Source: Tubiluchus corallicola
Taxonomy: Eukaryota > Priapulida > Priapulimorpha > Priapulimorphida > Tubiluchidae
Reading direction: 5' to 3'
DNA length: 64,000 bases
NCBI GenBank assembly: GCA_030141605.1
Contig: JAQGDQ010000163.1
Coordinates: forward strand, 402,548-466,547
Shown: piece after piece, positions 62,479 to 64,000 of the stretch
Layout: the number at the start of each line of letters is the position of its first letter
Numbering within the stretch: position 1 is the stretch's first letter
Notes under the pieces: model-generated
Told to the model about the DNA's origin: nothing
Databases searched by the model: none
What the model saw: the letters and a program-made list of their open reading frames with translations, nothing else
Made by a program: the position numbers and the translations under genes

Positions 62479-62980
62479 ATCATCGTTATCGTTATCATTA
62501 TTATTATTATTATTAGTTAATTACGAGAGTGTTGATTGCTATCGCTCACGAAATTAAATTAAATTTAAAGCATTCTGTTCAAACAAAATTATATTATTTT
62601 CATTGAGTTTTTATTTTGTTTTTACTCGAACAGATATACGAAACAATCGAAAATGCTGTGGGAAGAAAATCTGCACTTCATTAATTATTATATAACCTAA
62701 GGAATAGGATGCAGTGACATTTTGCCAATGTGTATATGTTTAATATAACATTGTATTTATACATTAAGATACCATTTGTTATTGTATTTGCGGACAAATA
62801 ACCAATTTGTACTGATTGCGAGATAAAATACCGCAAAAGGTGGCCATTTTGAAAAAAGTGTGCCCATACATCGATGCACCACTTGCAAAGAAACTTCATA
62901 ATGTAATAATACAACCGCACATTAGCTAATGTAATATCATTTTGGGAAACTGTTTTTGAAATAAAAACAAGATTTAGACT
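61685..62980. other. Spacer downstream of the BEL/Pao element
   Basis: No gene recognised; contains the (GTT)n tract. Confidence 0.35.
62423..62517. repeat. (GTT)n followed by (ATT)n microsatellite
   Basis: About 18 GTT units, then GTTATC variants and ATT units. Confidence 0.95.
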
Positions 62981-62984
62981 ATAT

Positions 62985-63300
62985 CTTGCAGCTTCAGAAA
63001 CTTGCGGCAAAGATTATTCTGGGAAATCAACCTGACCCACTAGAAGATGCAAAAATCTTACCAATCTATAAACTTATTGCGAACGGAAAAACCGTTTTAG
63101 TACATAAATCTGTTATGAACTACAATGATTCTGATATAATAAGAAATAAGGTCAAGCAGAAGGTAACAGTATATGGTACTAGATTAACGATTAGTGGTCA
63201 GTTACAAATTTCAAAACCTAGAACAAAAAAGCTAGCTTTGACTACTCAGAAGCCATGGCCGAAACGTTGCAAAGCTACAGCTGTTTTAATTAAATAGAAG
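62985..63300 (+). mobile_element. Non-LTR RT C-terminal remnant
   Basis: The frame reads LQKLAAKIILG, then NGKTVLVHKSVMNYN and ISKPRTKKLALTTQKPW: the LQxxAARxILG start and the PRT...GxxxW end of CR1/Rex-type RT tails, with the middle shortened. A different subfamily from the copies at 1 kb and 49 kb. Confidence 0.6.
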
Positions 63301-64000
63301 GAGGAAAACAACGTTAGAGTACAAAAGATCATTTTGTGTTCTATACCCACACTAGTGCCACTTTTTAGACAATCGTTTAATATTTTACTGTTAACTTGTT
63401 ATATCTTGAAAACCGAACTGAACGCGAAAATTTTATTGAGTTATTATTAATGCTAATTTTTCTTACACTGGGAACAGCATTTTTGGGTTTTTGTACTTTC
63501 TGAGTAAAAACAGCTTTGGAATCAATATGATTTGACTACTGCGCGCATACAATACCAAATATAAGAATATTGAAAACTTTCAAACCCAAATCAACGTCTG
63601 AAGGGTTTGTACTGCATTGATGATTGTATTTCAAGGTACACAAGCTTCTGTTACTTTAGTAAAAATGTTAGTAGATGGCGTTCTTAACGCTATAATCAGT
63701 ACGTATTAGTAATAGTAGTAGCATAGGTTGCATCTATTGACAAGACAGACCGAAATTGATGGTTCACTTTCTGTTTTTTTGTTGTGATTTACACTATAAG
63801 TTTAATAGACTTGAAAATAATTCTTATGTATCTTTGTTATCGACTTTTTTGGGTGAAAACATAGTTTCGAGGACACTAAATAAGCCTCCTCGAAGGCTCA
63901 CTTGGCATCTATAACACTGTAATAGCCACATGTTCACAATAGCCTTTGTTTGTTAAACTGCCTTCGTCTTGAGCTCTCCAGTTGTGTGCAGGTGTTAATT
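63301..64000. other. AT-rich end of window, nothing recognised
   Basis: No ORF or repeat family recognised. Confidence 0.35.

Noticed and set aside
62318-62557. Leu- or Val-repeat proteins (also 16356-16538 with poly-Tyr)
   Set aside because: Translations of GTT and TTA microsatellites.

Overview
The window is AT-rich genomic DNA from an animal, and it is clearly nuclear and eukaryotic. Genes are split by GT-AG introns of about 0.1 to 4.6 kb, polyadenylation signals follow the stop codons, and the intergenic and intronic space is full of eukaryotic transposon remains. The genes (a p38 MAP kinase with a TGY activation loop, nucleostemin, TMA7, NUDT5, CEP78) fit a metazoan with centrioles or cilia. 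Large intact introns together with BEL/Pao and CR1-like elements suggest a non-vertebrate animal. I cannot name the phylum from sequence alone.

Layout. 0-6 kb: TMA7 (+, four exons, 819-4141) faces an uninterrupted NUDT5-type ADP-sugar hydrolase (-, 5372-5986). 6-12.3 kb: an accessory block with two related non-LTR retrotransposon remnants head to tail on the minus strand, each carrying a copy of the same non-autonomous terminal-inverted-repeat element. 12.3-15.3 kb: featureless AT-rich spacer. 15.3-26 kb: GNL3/nucleostemin (+, 13 coding exons, about 601 aa), with a hAT-like and a Tigger/pogo-like MITE in its introns. 26-29.5 kb: spacer between convergent genes. 29.5-43.1 kb: p38 MAP kinase (-, ten coding exons per transcript, 360 aa). 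45.5-47 kb: intronless CEP78 (-). 47.7-49.8 kb: more non-LTR remnants with a third copy of the same MITE and a CR1-like 3' end. 52.3-53.3 kb: F-box protein (+). 54.2-61.7 kb: a near-complete BEL/Pao LTR retrotransposon (-) with both LTRs, a polypurine tract, gag, protease, RT, RNase H and integrase, inactivated by stops and frameshifts. 61.7-64 kb: spacer with a (GTT)n tract and a last RT remnant.

The most interesting signals are in the p38 gene. The 72-nt exon encoding kinase subdomains IX-X is present twice, 1.06 kb apart, with 4 conservative residue changes but many silent differences. This points to a conserved alternative exon pair at the position where JNK genes carry their 6a/6b pair. 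In addition, the last intron begins with a 34-bp minisatellite whose unit resembles the exon-intron junction itself, so the array carries several extra GTAAGT donor-like sites, and a small MITE sits inside the array. A second theme is a MITE family built of GTAGGACAC and CTTGGGCTAGCCCAAG palindromes. All three of its copies here lie inside degenerate non-LTR retrotransposons, and they share interiors while differing at their termini.

The cellular genes are housekeeping or signalling genes with no operon-like relation to each other. Exon coordinates were assembled by reading frame and splice phase: TMA7 sums to 195 nt, GNL3 to 1806 nt and p38 to 1083 nt, all divisible by three.
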